A stretch of DNA of 64,000 nucleotides from Diacronema lutheri (lineage: Eukaryota; Haptophyta; Pavlovophyceae; Pavlovales; Pavlovaceae): contig JAGTXO010000007.1 in the NCBI GenBank assembly GCA_019448385.1, forward strand, positions 1-64,000, given 5' to 3'. Shown here in pieces: positions 22,287 through 31,755 of the stretch; within the stretch, counting starts at the first letter, position 1; the number at the start of each line of letters is the position of its first letter. The notes under the pieces were generated by a model that had not been told where the DNA came from, made no database searches, and worked only from the letters and a program-made list of their open reading frames with translations. Made by a program: the position numbers and the translations under genes.

Positions 22287-22687
22287 CGGCCGCCGGAGAC
22301 GAGGACGCACTCACCGCTGTTGGCAATGCGCGCGTCACGGAGACAACTTGGCGGGCCTCGCACGCAGCTGGGCCGATCGCCGCCGTAGAGATGTCTGCAG
22401 CCGTCTCCGCGATGCCGATCGTCGCATCTGTTGGCACCGCTGCCATCTGCCGCACCCGCGGCCAGGCTGCCGGCAAGGTCGGCGCGTCGGGCTCCGAGCT
22501 CGGCCACGCAGGCGATGCGGCCGACGGCGGTGACGCTGAGCCCAGCGCCGGGTCCAACGGCTCCACGTCGAGCCGGCTGTGAACGAGCATGCTCGCACCA
22601 CTTGCCCACGCCAGCGCGTCGGACTCAGGCACGTTGTAGATCTGCGCGGGCAACGCGCGTGCGTGCGGCAGGCGCGCGCGCGAGCTT

Positions 22688-23710
22688 TCAGGCCACGCGC
22701 GCGTGCCGCGCGGGAGGACGGGGCGGTCGCGGCTGCGCTCGACCGCCGGTCGCGGCACCGAGCGACCGTGCGCGCCGCCGCACGTTGTAGTCGTCGCACG
22801 GAAACCAAGCCTCGTTGCGGAGCACGATGGCGACAAGGTGCCCGCTCATCGGCCCCTCGCCCACGTGCACCACGCCGGCGACGGGGAGGTGGTCGCGCCC
22901 GCCGAGCAGCAGCCGCGGCGCGCACACGAGCGCGCGGTTGTTCTTGCACTGCGAGCCATTGCCGCGCGTCGTGCGCGGCGCCTCGACAGCAATGCTGGCT
23001 GGCGTGAGCACGCCCGAGTGGCCCGCGTTCGTGTGGCGATCCCGCGGCGGCCCAGCGGCGCCCCCCAGAGCGTGTGCAAGCGCGCGCGCCGCATCGCCGC
23101 CGACGCTGACGAGTACGGCGATGCCCTCGCCGGCCTCTGAAGGCACGGCGATCTGCTCGAGCACTGGCCCGACGCGTGTGTCGGCTTCAAAGGCCGCAGC
23201 GAGCCCGGGCACTCGGCCGAGCAGCAACCGGAAGAACTCAGCGGCATCCTGCGGCGTCCTTCGCGCGCCACGGCCCGAGATGACGTCGATGACGGACACA
23301 AGACACAGCCGTGTCGGCGCCCTGGTGTCCTCGATCAGCGTGCCAAAGTCCCGAAAACGCGCCCTCTCGACGCTGTTGGCACGGCGCGAAGCGGAGCGAA
23401 GCATCGCACGGAGCATGTTCAGGGCGAAGAGCGATTGCATAAGGACGGTCGTGTAGCACGCGCTGCCCTCGTTTTTCGCGCCTGCGCCGCGCCGCGCAGC
23501 GCCGGGTGTGCGGGGTGCGCACGCACGGTTTGCGGCGGGATGGAGGGAGGCTGGCTGGGCGCGCGCCGAGCCCGGCAAGCCGTGCAGGCGCTCACCACGC
23601 GGCACGCCGGGCACTCTCACCGGCCACATCGGGCCGTCAAACGCGTCTTCCACAGGCTGCCGACCGACGACGTAAAACTTGCTCAAGGCGCCGCGCCGTG
23701 CACGCGCCAT
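22688..23710 (-). CDS. USP/UCH-type ubiquitin-specific protease-like protein
   Basis: The frame runs open from 24,100, but the first ATG followed by conserved-looking sequence is at 23,710 (MARARRGALSKFYVVGRQ). All three landmarks of the USP (C19) family are present in order: the Cys box NEGSACYTTVLMQSL (about 23,430-23,475), the QDAxEF box TPQDAAEFFRLLL (about 23,210-23,256), and the His box SGHLVAIVLRNEAWFPCDDY (about 22,795-22,850). USPs remove ubiquitin from proteins. At about 340 residues this is a minimal catalytic domain with no obvious accessory domain. It lies between the helicase and the C48-like proteases on the same strand, which suggests a shared role in countering host ubiquitin or SUMO marking; that role is inference. 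The C-terminus after the His box loses similarity and may be frame-shifted. Confidence 0.7.
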   Translation of the reverse strand: MARARRGALSKFYVVGRQPVEDAFDGPMWPVRVPGVPRGERLHGLPGSARAQPASLHPAANRACAPRTPGAARRGAGAKNEGSACYTTVLMQSLFALNMLRAMLRSASRRANSVERARFRDFGTLIEDTRAPTRLCLVSVIDVISGRGARRTPQDAAEFFRLLLGRVPGLAAAFEADTRVGPVLEQIAVPSEAGEGIAVLVSVGGDAARALAHALGGAAGPPRDRHTNAGHSGVLTPASIAVEAPRTTRGNGSQCKNNRALVCAPRLLLGGRDHLPVAGVVHVGEGPMSGHLVAIVLRNEAWFPCDDYNVRRRARSLGAATGGRAQPRPPRPPARHARVA

Positions 23711-25179
23711 GCGCGCGCTGTTGCGGGCTGCGCAGCAGGGACGACGGGGGAATTGGCGAGCGAGGGTTGGGCGCAGATCAGCGTGGTGGCGCGGCAAGAC
23801 GAGCGCGCGCCGGGCGCCTGGCGCGGAGGCGCCCCGCGCGAGGACGCGAGCCGCTTCTCGCACCGGACGGGCGCCCACGCGCAAGCCGGCTTTCGAGGGC
23901 TGGTGGATGGTGGCAGATGCCGAAACGGACACATGGAATGATGCGTCGGCGGCGCGAGCGCGGGACGATCTTGCCCGGGCAATTTTGCGCACGCTGCCAG
24001 CGCGCGTATGCGTGCGCATGCAGCGGGCGGCGCGCACGTTGCGCGTGACGGGGCGCCGAGCGGCACACCGGCGGGGACGCGCTCGCCGCTGCCGTGGCAT
24101 CGTACGCTGCCTGCGTGCTGGCCCGCACGCACGTTGCCGGCGCGAGGGGACGGCGAGTGCGCCTCGGCCGAACAGGCGCGAACGTTACGCCCGAGCGCGT
24201 GGCCGGGCCCCGCCGACTGCACGCAGCGCCGGCCCAGGCGCGCATCCGCCCGACGCGGATTTGGACGACGCATCGACCGGCACGCCGAGCGTCTGCGCCC
24301 GCCTCGCGGCCGGTCGCGCCGGCCCCTCTTCGGCCCGAGGCCGCACGTCCGCCGCGCGCCGCTTTGGCGCGCGGCGCGGCGCTCCCGGAACGCGCATGGC
24401 ACACGCGCGGTGCGCGGGCACGCCCGCAACGCGCCATTCCAGCGCGAGCAGTTCGGCAAGCTTGCAGCGCGCGAGCAGCCGGGCATGTGCCGCGGAAACA
24501 CAGTTCGCTGTGTGCGCCGGCCGCGACGACACGGCGTAGCGGCGCGAGGCTGGCCGCCGGGGCCACGGGCGTACTGCCGTGGCGCGACGCCATGGTATGA
24601 GCAATAATTTCATCGGGGGGTGGGGTGGGGGGGGGGGGGGGGGGGGCGCGTTGTGCGCACTTGGCGCGCGAGTAGTGCGAGTGGCGGGCGAGCCTCGTCG
24701 CCCACGGAGCCCGCCCCCGGCTCGGCGGCGCGCCGCCTGCTCGCCGGGTCGCGCACCGCCGTCGCCGCCGCTGCGCACTTGCCCAGCTTGCCGGCAGGCG
24801 GCAGGCGGCGGCGACGGCGGCGGCGGCGGCTGCGGCTGCGGCGCGAGCGCGACGCCGGGCGGCGGCAGCGCCGACGGCACGCGCGCAGCGGCGACCCACG
24901 CGGCGGCGGGCAGCGCGCCAGCGTGAGGCCCCTGCGCGCCGGCCGCATTGGCGCCGCCCTGCGCGCCCTAGAAGGGCGCGCAGGTACGCGGGCCGGTCGC
25001 GCGGCGCGCGGTGCTGGCGAGCACCCGACGGCTGCGCGTCGGCGCGAGCGGCGCGGCGGGCGTCGCGCCGGCGGGTGCTGGCCAGCACCGCGCGCCGGCG
25101 GCGCGCCCGCCGCCAGCGCGCCGCCCGCCGCCGGCGCCGCGCGCGCCGTCCGCGCCCGCCGCCACCGCGCGCCGCCGCC
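23711..25179. other. Spacer between USP-like and helicase genes
   Basis: No conserved domain was recognised on either strand. A G-rich homopolymer lies at 24,615-24,646. The minus-strand open frames are Ala/Arg-rich and uninformative. The far right edge holds the Ala-rich C-terminus of the helicase. Confidence 0.4.
24615..24646. repeat. Poly-G tract with two T interruptions
   Basis: Runs of 6, 4 and about 20 G, the first two separated by single T bases. On the minus strand it is a pyrimidine tract. Confidence 0.85.
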
Positions 25180-27615
25180 GCGCATTCGCGCGCGGCGGCG
25201 ACGGCGGCCGCGGCGAGCGCCGCCGCCGCCGCCTCGCCACCGCTGACCGCGCGGAGCACCTCTTTGAAGACGACGCTGCGCGTCACGAGGTCCGCGCCGA
25301 GCGCAAAGCGGACGCGCGACGTGTGCCCGACGCGCGAAGCGGCCACGTGGAGCTGGCCGTGCGTGAAGCACGGCTCGGCGAGCCACACGCCCGCGCACCC
25401 GAGCGCTTGCCCCTGCGCCTCGTTACGCCGGCCGCACCGGGGAACTGGCGGCGCATCCGCACAAGCGCGAACGTGCCGTCGTCGGGCGAGTGGTGGTCGA
25501 CACGCGCGACGAGCACGGTGCTGTCGCGCCCGGCGGCCGCGCCGGGGCGTGCGCACTCGAGCAGCCGGCCGCCGGCGCGCACGCCGCGCACGATCAGCCG
25601 CGTGCCGCCGCACAGCCCCTCGCCGGGCGAGAGGTTGCGCGGCAGCATCACCACCATCCCGGGCTTCAGGTCGAGGACGCGGTGCGGCATCTGCGCGTGC
25701 TCGAGCGAGTCGAGGAATTCGACCGACGCCCGCGCAATCTGCTTGCCCGCCCCGTCGTCGCGCCAGCTCGTCCGCCGACGCGCACCTCGCCGCCGCGCCC
25801 GGGAAGCGGCCGATCGCCAGCCAGTTGATCCGCGCCACGTCCGTCTGCTTGGCGCAGAGCACCGCGCGGTCGCACAGCGAGCCGTCGTCGGTCCAACACG
25901 TCGCGCCGTGGACAAAGTCGTCACGAGCTCCGTCGGGTAGGCCGAGCCCACGCGGATGGGGACGCCGCCGACGGCCTCGGGCAGCTGCACGGGATCGAGC
26001 GGGAATGCGCCGGGCATGGCCCCGGCCGCCGGCACCGCCGCGGGAACGGCGCCGTCGCCGGGGCTGCGCAGCAGCTCCGCCCACTCGCCCGCGCCGAGCG
26101 CGTCGCCCGTGTCGCGCGCCGCGCTCGAGGCGCGAACGTTCTCGACCAAGGCGTGCTGCCGATCGTGCTGCCACGGCGCCGAGTACTTGAGGCAGGAGCG
26201 CACGATCTGCGCGCGCGAGCCGCGCCGCACCACCGGCAAGCACTGGCGAAAGTCGCCGGCGAGCAGCAGCGTCTCGCCGCCGAAGCGCTCGTCGACGCCC
26301 GTCACGTCGCGCAAACACCGATCAGGCGAGTCGAGGTGGCACCGCGTCTGCATCGGCGCCTCGTCCCACACGACCAGCCGCCGCGGCGGCCAGGGAGCGC
26401 CCGCGCTCGGAGCGCGGCACGCCATTGAACGGCTTGCCCGTCGGAGTCGGCACCGCCGGGCACCTTGAAGGTCGAGTGGAAGGTGCGGCCGTCGGGCAGC
26501 AGCGTGGCGGCGACGCCCGAGGACGCGCCCACGACGACCGCGTGCCCATCCGCGCGCACGGCGGCGATAATGGCGCGCTCGACGAACGTCTTGCCCGTTC
26601 CGCCCGGCGCGTCGCAAAGATGCAGCCGGTTGCCCACGCCGCGCAGCGCCGATTTGACGACCGCGCCGTGGAGCGCGCACTGCTGGCCGCCATCGGCCAT
26701 CGCCGCGCGCGCCGCCGCCGCGCTCGCAGCCCGCTCGGCGCGATGGTAGCCCTGCGCGCGCGCGAGCTCGCGCCCGCCCGGCCCGGCCGGCGCGCGCGCC
26801 GTGCGCAGACCGGCCACCGCCGCGAGCGCCGCCGCGCGCTCGCGCTCGTCGGGCACGTACAGCCCCGTGGAGTCGAACGTGTCGGCCCAGGCGGGCACGC
26901 CGTACGAGGCGAAGGCGTCCGAGCCGGGCTGCGGCCGCTGCTCGGCGCGCTTCAGGAGCATGACCCCGCACACGTTCCACTTGGTGCCAAACATCGAGCC
27001 CGTGAGCCCCGTGTAGACGCGGTCGAGCTGCGTGGCGATGGCGCAGACGTCCTCGTGCCGGATCTCGTCGACCGGTTCGCGCCGCGCGTCGACGAGCGGC
27101 ACGACGCGCTCGGAGCCCGCCCACGTGAACGTGCGCGTCGACATGTTCAGCCGCGTGTGCGCGAGCGTGTCGTCCTCGTACTTGGGCTTGACGGCGGGCG
27201 AGAGCTTGCCGCGCACCTCCTCCTTCGAGAGGCCGCGCGTGTTGAGCAGCTCCTTCTGGCGCGCGTGCACCGTCTCGACGCGCTGATCGTCGATGGCGCG
27301 CAGGGCGCCAAAGTAGGCGTCCATCTGCGCGAGCGGCGCGCCTTCAATCGGCAGCTCCTTGTCGGTCACGCCGGCCGTGTACGCCGCCTTGTCGACGTCC
27401 GTCGGCCCGTACATGGTGCCAAAGTTGCCGTCGCCCGTGAGCTCGGGCCAGTCGACGACGCAGGGCGGCGAGACGAAGGCGAGCGCGCGGCGCGACGGCC
27501 CGTAGCTCAGCTTGTCGACCGTGCGCGCCTGCTCGCTCGGCTTGACCGGCCGCGTGCTCACGATCTCGCAGTTGACGAGCGCCGCGTCGAAGGCGCGCAG
27601 GTCGATGGCGGCCAT
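25180..27615 (-). CDS. PIF1/Helitron-type superfamily 1 helicase with novel N-terminal region, frame-disrupted
   Basis: PIF1-family helicases unwind DNA 5' to 3' and power Helitrons and some large viruses. The ATG at 27,615 (MAAIDLRAFDAALV) opens a first frame with about 300 residues of unassigned sequence, then Walker A GGTGKT and GASSGVAATLL. Other helicase motifs follow in other frames: VVWDEAPM (Walker B), LLAGDFRQCLPVV, AVLCAKQTDVARINW, VLDLKPGMVVMLPRNLS, NEAQGQAL and FTHGQLHVAASRVG (motif VI). The coding signal changes frame near 26.4, 25.93, 25.76 and 25.43 kb, so as sequenced it cannot encode one protein without corrections or introns. No HUH Rep motif of canonical Helitrons precedes it. 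The N-terminal region may be an ssDNA-binding module, but that is a guess from its polar, beta-rich look. It starts divergently from a small plus-strand ORF. Confidence 0.75.
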
Positions 27616-27620
27616 GGTCG

Positions 27621-28091
27621 TTGTGCGCGGGAGATCACGCTGCAGGCGGGCTCCACAGTAGGTTCGAGAAAAAAAAAAGCTGGGCCAACGGTCAGTCGAG
27701 CGCCACAAGCAATCCTCGGGAGCCGGTGGCCCAACCCAACCCAACGATCTTCGTCGCCACCCTTCGCGCGTTTTCCGTTCGCGCCCAAGCAGACAATGAG
27801 ACCACAATCTCGGTGCTGCTCGGCGCGATGATGGGCCTCAGCGGCTCGGTGGCGATCGTGCTCTACGTGCGCGCGCGACGTCGCGAGGTGCAGCACGGGC
27901 GCGTGGCGACGCCGCGCATCATCCAGCGCCAGCTCGAGCTGCAGCTGCCGTGGGGCCGGCCGGACGAGGCATCCGTCGCCTCGCGTGCCGAAACGCCGGG
28001 CGTCGAGGCCGCGTCGCGCTCGGTGCGCGACGCGGCGCCCGAGCCGGACCCGGACGAGGGCTACGTGCGCGTGGCGAGCGCGGCGTTCTGA
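27621..28091 (+). CDS. Possible small single-pass membrane protein
   Basis: The open frame has one clear hydrophobic segment (ISVLLGAMMGLSGSVAIVLY), a basic stop-transfer stretch (VRARRREV) and an acidic C-terminal tail of about 70 residues. The open frame begins at a TTG. The first ATG is inside the hydrophobic segment near 27,828, so the true start is unclear and an upstream exon may exist. It faces away from the helicase start, from a shared intergenic region containing an A-rich run near 27,667. No family was recognised. Confidence 0.35.
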   Translation: MCAGDHAAGGLHSRFEKKKSWANGQSSATSNPREPVAQPNPTIFVATLRAFSVRAQADNETTISVLLGAMMGLSGSVAIVLYVRARRREVQHGRVATPRIIQRQLELQLPWGRPDEASVASRAETPGVEAASRSVRDAAPEPDPDEGYVRVASAAF

Positions 28092-28201
28092 GGCGCGCAC
28101 GACGTCGCCCAGCCAGAGCAGCCCGGGGCGGGGCGAGTCCGGCTGCGCGGAGGTCCGGCTCGAGCGGGCGGGCGCCATGCTCTGAGGCGCCGCCGCTTTC
28201 T

Positions 28202-28493
28202 AAAAGGGTGTAGGGTGTAGGGTGTAGGATGCAAAACAAGCCCTCCCCACATTTGGGCCCGACGTCATTCCTTCTTCGAAGCCGTGACGTTACTCACATA
28301 CGAGTACTTTTACTTAGTGTAGGATGTATCTATTCTCTAAGTATTTGCATAGTGTAGGGTGTAGGATACGTACGGTTACGAAAGTCCTACAGGGAGTGAA
28401 GGAATGACGCTGTGACGAAAGAAGGAATGACGTCGGGCCCAGATGTGGGGAGGGCTTGTTTTGCATCCTACACCCTACACCCTACACCCTTTT
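28202..28493. mobile_element. 292-bp terminal-inverted-repeat element, copy 1
   Basis: The copy starts AAAAGGGTGTAGGGTGTAGG and ends with the inverse. The terminal inverted repeats are about 95-110 bp, extend inward to GACGTCATTCCTTCT, and continue outward through a GCGCCGCCGCTTTCT flank to about 28,174. The interior is unusually AT-rich for this window. No ORF spans it. It is consistent with a non-autonomous, MITE-like or foldback element. No target-site duplication could be fixed because the flanks are themselves part of the inverted repeat. Confidence 0.7.
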
Positions 28494-28752
28494 GAAAAGC
28501 GGCGGCGCCTCAGAGCATGGCGGCTCGACAGCATGGCGCCTATACAGCATGGCGTCGTCCAGCGTCACGCCGCGTCGTGGTCCTGCCGCTCCTCCGTGGC
28601 GCACGGATGGCGCTCCTCCGTGACGCAGCCGAACGACGTCGCGGCGTCACGGCCCGGGCGCAGTCGCCATCCTGGACGCCACGCTGGACGACGCCATGCT
28701 GTCGAGGCGCCATGCTGTCGAGCCGCCATGCTCCGAGGCGCCGCCGCTTTCT

Positions 28753-29045
28753 AAAAGGGTGTAGGGTGTAGGGTGTAGGATGCAAAACAAGCCCTCCCCA
28801 CATTTGGGCCCGACGTCATTCCTTCTTTCGTCACAGCGTCATTCCTTCTCCCCCCTATGGGACTTTCATAACCGTACGTATCCTACACCCTACACTATGC
28901 AAATACCTAGAGAATAGATACATCCTACACTAAGTAAAGGTACTCGTATGTGAGTAACGTCACGGCTTCGAAGAAGGAATGACGTCGGGCCCAAATGTGG
29001 GGAGGGCTTGTTTTGCATCCTACACCCTACACCCTACACCCTTTT
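28753..29045. mobile_element. 293-bp terminal-inverted-repeat element, copy 2 (inverted)
   Basis: This is the reverse complement of copy 1, with minor differences at an internal poly-C and at single bases. The order of the asymmetric interior (CTTCGAAG end versus TTTCGTCACAG end) shows that the two copies are head to head. The right-hand flank keeps AGAAAGCGGC and then diverges. Confidence 0.7.
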
Positions 29046-29473
29046 AGAAAGCGGCGCCGAAGGTGGGAGGATGCCACCCGTATGCGCGCGTTTGAACGTG
29101 CGCGGACGGCCGTTGGCTTCGCGCCCTTTCGCCCACGGTTTGCGCGCCAACGGACCAGTCCTCCGCGGGCGCCGCGCATCGTCTCAGGGGCGGTCGGTGT
29201 GGTACGCCGCGCGCATCGTCAGCGCCGCGGCGTCGAGCTCGGCGAGCGAGGGCGCGTACGTGACGCCGCTCAGCACCTCGTCCGCGCCCGCCCTCGTCGC
29301 GCTCGCCGCCTCCGCAGTGCGCGCAGGCGGCTTCGTGACGGCACGCGAGGCCACGCCGCGCGCCGCAGGTGCCTTCGCGCGCTGCATCGTCTGTCTGCCG
29401 GTCCGACGCGCTCTGCTCTGAACGAACGGACGGCACGCCCGACGAGATCTCGTCGCGTGCACGCTCGCACAGC

Positions 29474-30306
29474 ATGTACCCCCAGAACGTCTCCGAGCTG
29501 CTGCCCGACGAGATCTTCGGCGACGAGCTGCTCGTCGACCGGCACTACCGCGTGCGCATCCTTCAGCGCGTCGCCCGCCGCCGCGATGCGGCCGAGGCCA
29601 ACTTTTGGCTCGACGGCGGGCCCGCCGACTCGGTCGTCGGCGCGTGCATGTGCGGCCGAATCTACGCGCTCAAGTGCATGGGCCGGCTCGTCCGCGGCGC
29701 CCGGATCCTCGCGCTGCTGCGCAAAAATGTGGCGCTCGCCACGTGCCGCGCACACCTCATGGGCCACATGCTCCAGCGCATCGTCGGCGACAGCGGCGTC
29801 GCGCGGCTGCTGCAGCTGGTTGCAGCTCGTTCGCGAGGATCACGACACGCTCAACGCCGAGCACCAGGCCTTGGAAGCACAGCATGACACCGGCCAAGTC
29901 ATGCGACGGCATGTGCGCGCGCGCCGACGCGCTCTCCAAGGACCTCGCACGGGCGCACGAGCACGCTCACAAGCTCGATGGCTATCTGGTGTGGTGCAGC
30001 GAGCGCCTCGGTGAGAGTGACTCTTTCAACGGAGCGCTCGAGAACCTGAACACGCGGTGCAGCATGAGATGTGCTGGCTCCACGCCGAGATGTCGTCGCT
30101 CGTTGCGAGTTCGCCCGAGGCTTACGCGAACGACAGCGAGGCCACCGACTTCAAGGACCACGGCGTGTGCGTCGAGTTCGATGTCTTCAACCGCGACGGG
30201 GTCGAGGGCGCGCCCGTGCCCGCGACCGCGCCCACGAAGGCAGAGCCGGGCATCGAGTCCGAGTGCATCGCGCCCGCACAGGCAGAGCCGGGCAGCGAGT
30301 CCGAAG

Positions 30307-30339
<33 letters not shown>

Positions 30340-30369
30340 GGCAGAGCCGCGCACCGAGCCCAAGTGAGC
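29474..30369 (+). pseudogene. Broken coiled-coil protein gene, family unknown
   Basis: An ATG at 29,474 begins MYPQNVSELLPDEIFGDELL, about 115 coherent residues. The reading then jumps frame at 29,812-29,831, where gcagctggtt is followed by gcagctcgtt, a near-exact 10-bp tandem duplication. The next frame gives VREDHDTLNAEHQALEAQH, a coiled coil, then shifts again within a GC run near 29,920 (ADALSKDLARAHEHAHKLDG) and near 30,060 (QHEMCWLHAEMSSLV), ending in an Ala/Pro/Glu-rich tail to about 30,369. Joining the frames gives a continuous helical protein, so this was a real gene. As read, it is inactivated. No known family was recognised. Confidence 0.5.
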
Positions 30370-31106
30370 CAACGTGCCGCCGAACTCGCCCAAGCTCTCG
30401 TCGGTCGACAGTCAGGCCACCGAGTACAAGACCTCCTACGCGAACTCACGTGCTCGCCACCTGCAACGCCTCGAGTTTACGCACGCGTTCGAGTCTGTGC
30501 AGGCCGAGGTCGCTTAGCCAAAGCGCGCCAAGGTTCCGGCCACCGGCGCATCCAGCCGCTGGCTGCGCAACACGGCGGTGCGCAACACCCGCAGCTCGGC
30601 CAACGGCAAGTAGCGCGCCGGCGCAGCGCACGGTATGCCGCGGCGAGCTCAGTCGCGAAGAGTGTCCGACTGGCCGCGCCCTCCACGGGGTGCACGCGCA
30701 CTCGGCGCGGTCCGGTCAGTCAGGGGGCCTCAGCTTGCGCGATGCCAGTTGCGAGCCCCCCCGGAATCCGCCATTCTATTCTACTAGGCGTAAATCACCC
30801 AAGCCCTTCCGGTCGCCCGCATTCCGGGGTCGGACCCTCCGTCGGCCCGGCTCGGGCCCTCCGTCCGCCGCGCCCGCTCGACCCCGAATTCTACTCCAAA
30901 TCGGCCGGTCAGGAGGGTGTCTCGGTCCTAGGCTCGTCATAAGCCTCGCCCCGACCCCTCGAGCGCTCGTTGGCTGGCTTTTAACCGTTGATTGTACGAC
31001 CCGGGTCGTACTCTCAGCCTTACACTGGCCGGACCAGCCCGGACCGCGCCGTATATAGCGCCAGTAAACGCGAGCGCGTCGCCGTAGGCGTCTTCCCGGG
31101 GCGACG

Positions 31107-31142
<36 letters not shown>

Positions 31143-31755
31143 ACTCGCGGCGGCTACTGGCATCGCCCACGACCACGTCGCGGAGCTTCGCCATGAACCC
31201 GCTCTCAACCTGCTCGCCTCGCTCGCTCGCAATTACGTTGGGACGTTCGCGCGGCGCGAGGTCGCGGAAATCTTTGGCTCCGTGCTCGCCGGCGTGCCAC
31301 AGGCCGGGCGCGCGGCTCTGCGGCATCGGCGCGTGTTCCCCGTCGATCTTGTCGTCGTGCTCAATGGCATGGGCTTGGCGCCCCAGCTCGCGCAGACGCC
31401 GTGCGAGCTCAAGTCGACTGCATACTGCCCTACGCGCTGCGGCCACAGGCCGCTGAGCGGCGGGCGGCGGCCGTCGGCGGCGGGCGGCGGCCGTCGGCGG
31501 CGAGCGGCGGCGCGCGTGCGCCCAGATCGACGGGGTGCCCTTCGACTTGCAGCCGGGCCAGGTGGGCCCAACGCAGGCGCGCCTTAACTCGTTCCTGCCG
31601 GTCCGCGCGCTGGAGCGAGCTGCGCCGCGCTCTCGATCGCGTCGGCGCCGCGCGCTCGCACCCGTCGGCGCCGCGCGCTCGCACCCGTCGCGCAGCGCGA
31701 CCGGCGGCGGCGAGCGCGGCGCGCGCGCTCTCGCGCCACAGCGCGTGCGCGCCTG
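30370..31755. other. No supported gene; poly-C at 31,107-31,142
   Basis: Weak open frames exist on both strands at 31,150-31,450, with no motif to choose between them. The 30,750-31,050 stretch is less GC-rich than its surroundings and holds scattered short direct repeats. The C run at 31,107-31,142 interrupts any frame that crosses it. Confidence 0.4.
31107..31142. repeat. Poly-C tract, about 36 bases
   Basis: An uninterrupted C run with no gene on either side that I can support. Confidence 0.9.

Larger units (their letters stand above)
19291..22687. other. 3.4-kb stretch without a supported gene; C and G homopolymers
   Basis: Open frames here are long only because the DNA is GC-rich. They share no recognisable domain, and none is preferred by codon pattern. 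A minus-strand stretch at about 22,300-22,660 (containing PAQIYNVPESDALAW) may be a frame-shifted C-terminal remnant of the neighbouring USP-like gene. Homopolymers occur at 19,810-19,826 (C), 21,195-21,230 (C), 21,634-21,690 (C with one T) and 22,248-22,281 (G, preceded by a short TG run). Confidence 0.5.
28174..29058. repeat. Nested palindrome of about 880 bp containing both TIR elements
   Basis: The centre is near 28,623. Each arm of about 420 bp contains one TIR element, which is itself a palindrome. The spacer between the elements (28,494-28,752) is also self-complementary, with CATGGCGGCTCGACAGCATG on one side and its complement on the other. The structure could extrude as a large cruciform. 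Confidence 0.75.

Noticed and set aside
25180-27615. Canonical Helitron
   Set aside because: Helicase motifs fit, but no HUH Rep domain and no CTRR hairpin end could be found, so only the helicase is called.
28202-28232. Interstitial telomere
   Set aside because: Only three heptamers are present per end, and they are part of a transposon-like inverted repeat.
28443-29460. Open frames starting MWGGLVLHPTPYTLH
   Set aside because: They are translations of the inverted-repeat termini and appear identically at each TIR.
31150-31450. Plus-strand frame with a plausible helical stretch
   Set aside because: It begins within a poly-C tract, has no family match that I recognise, and an equally open minus frame exists.
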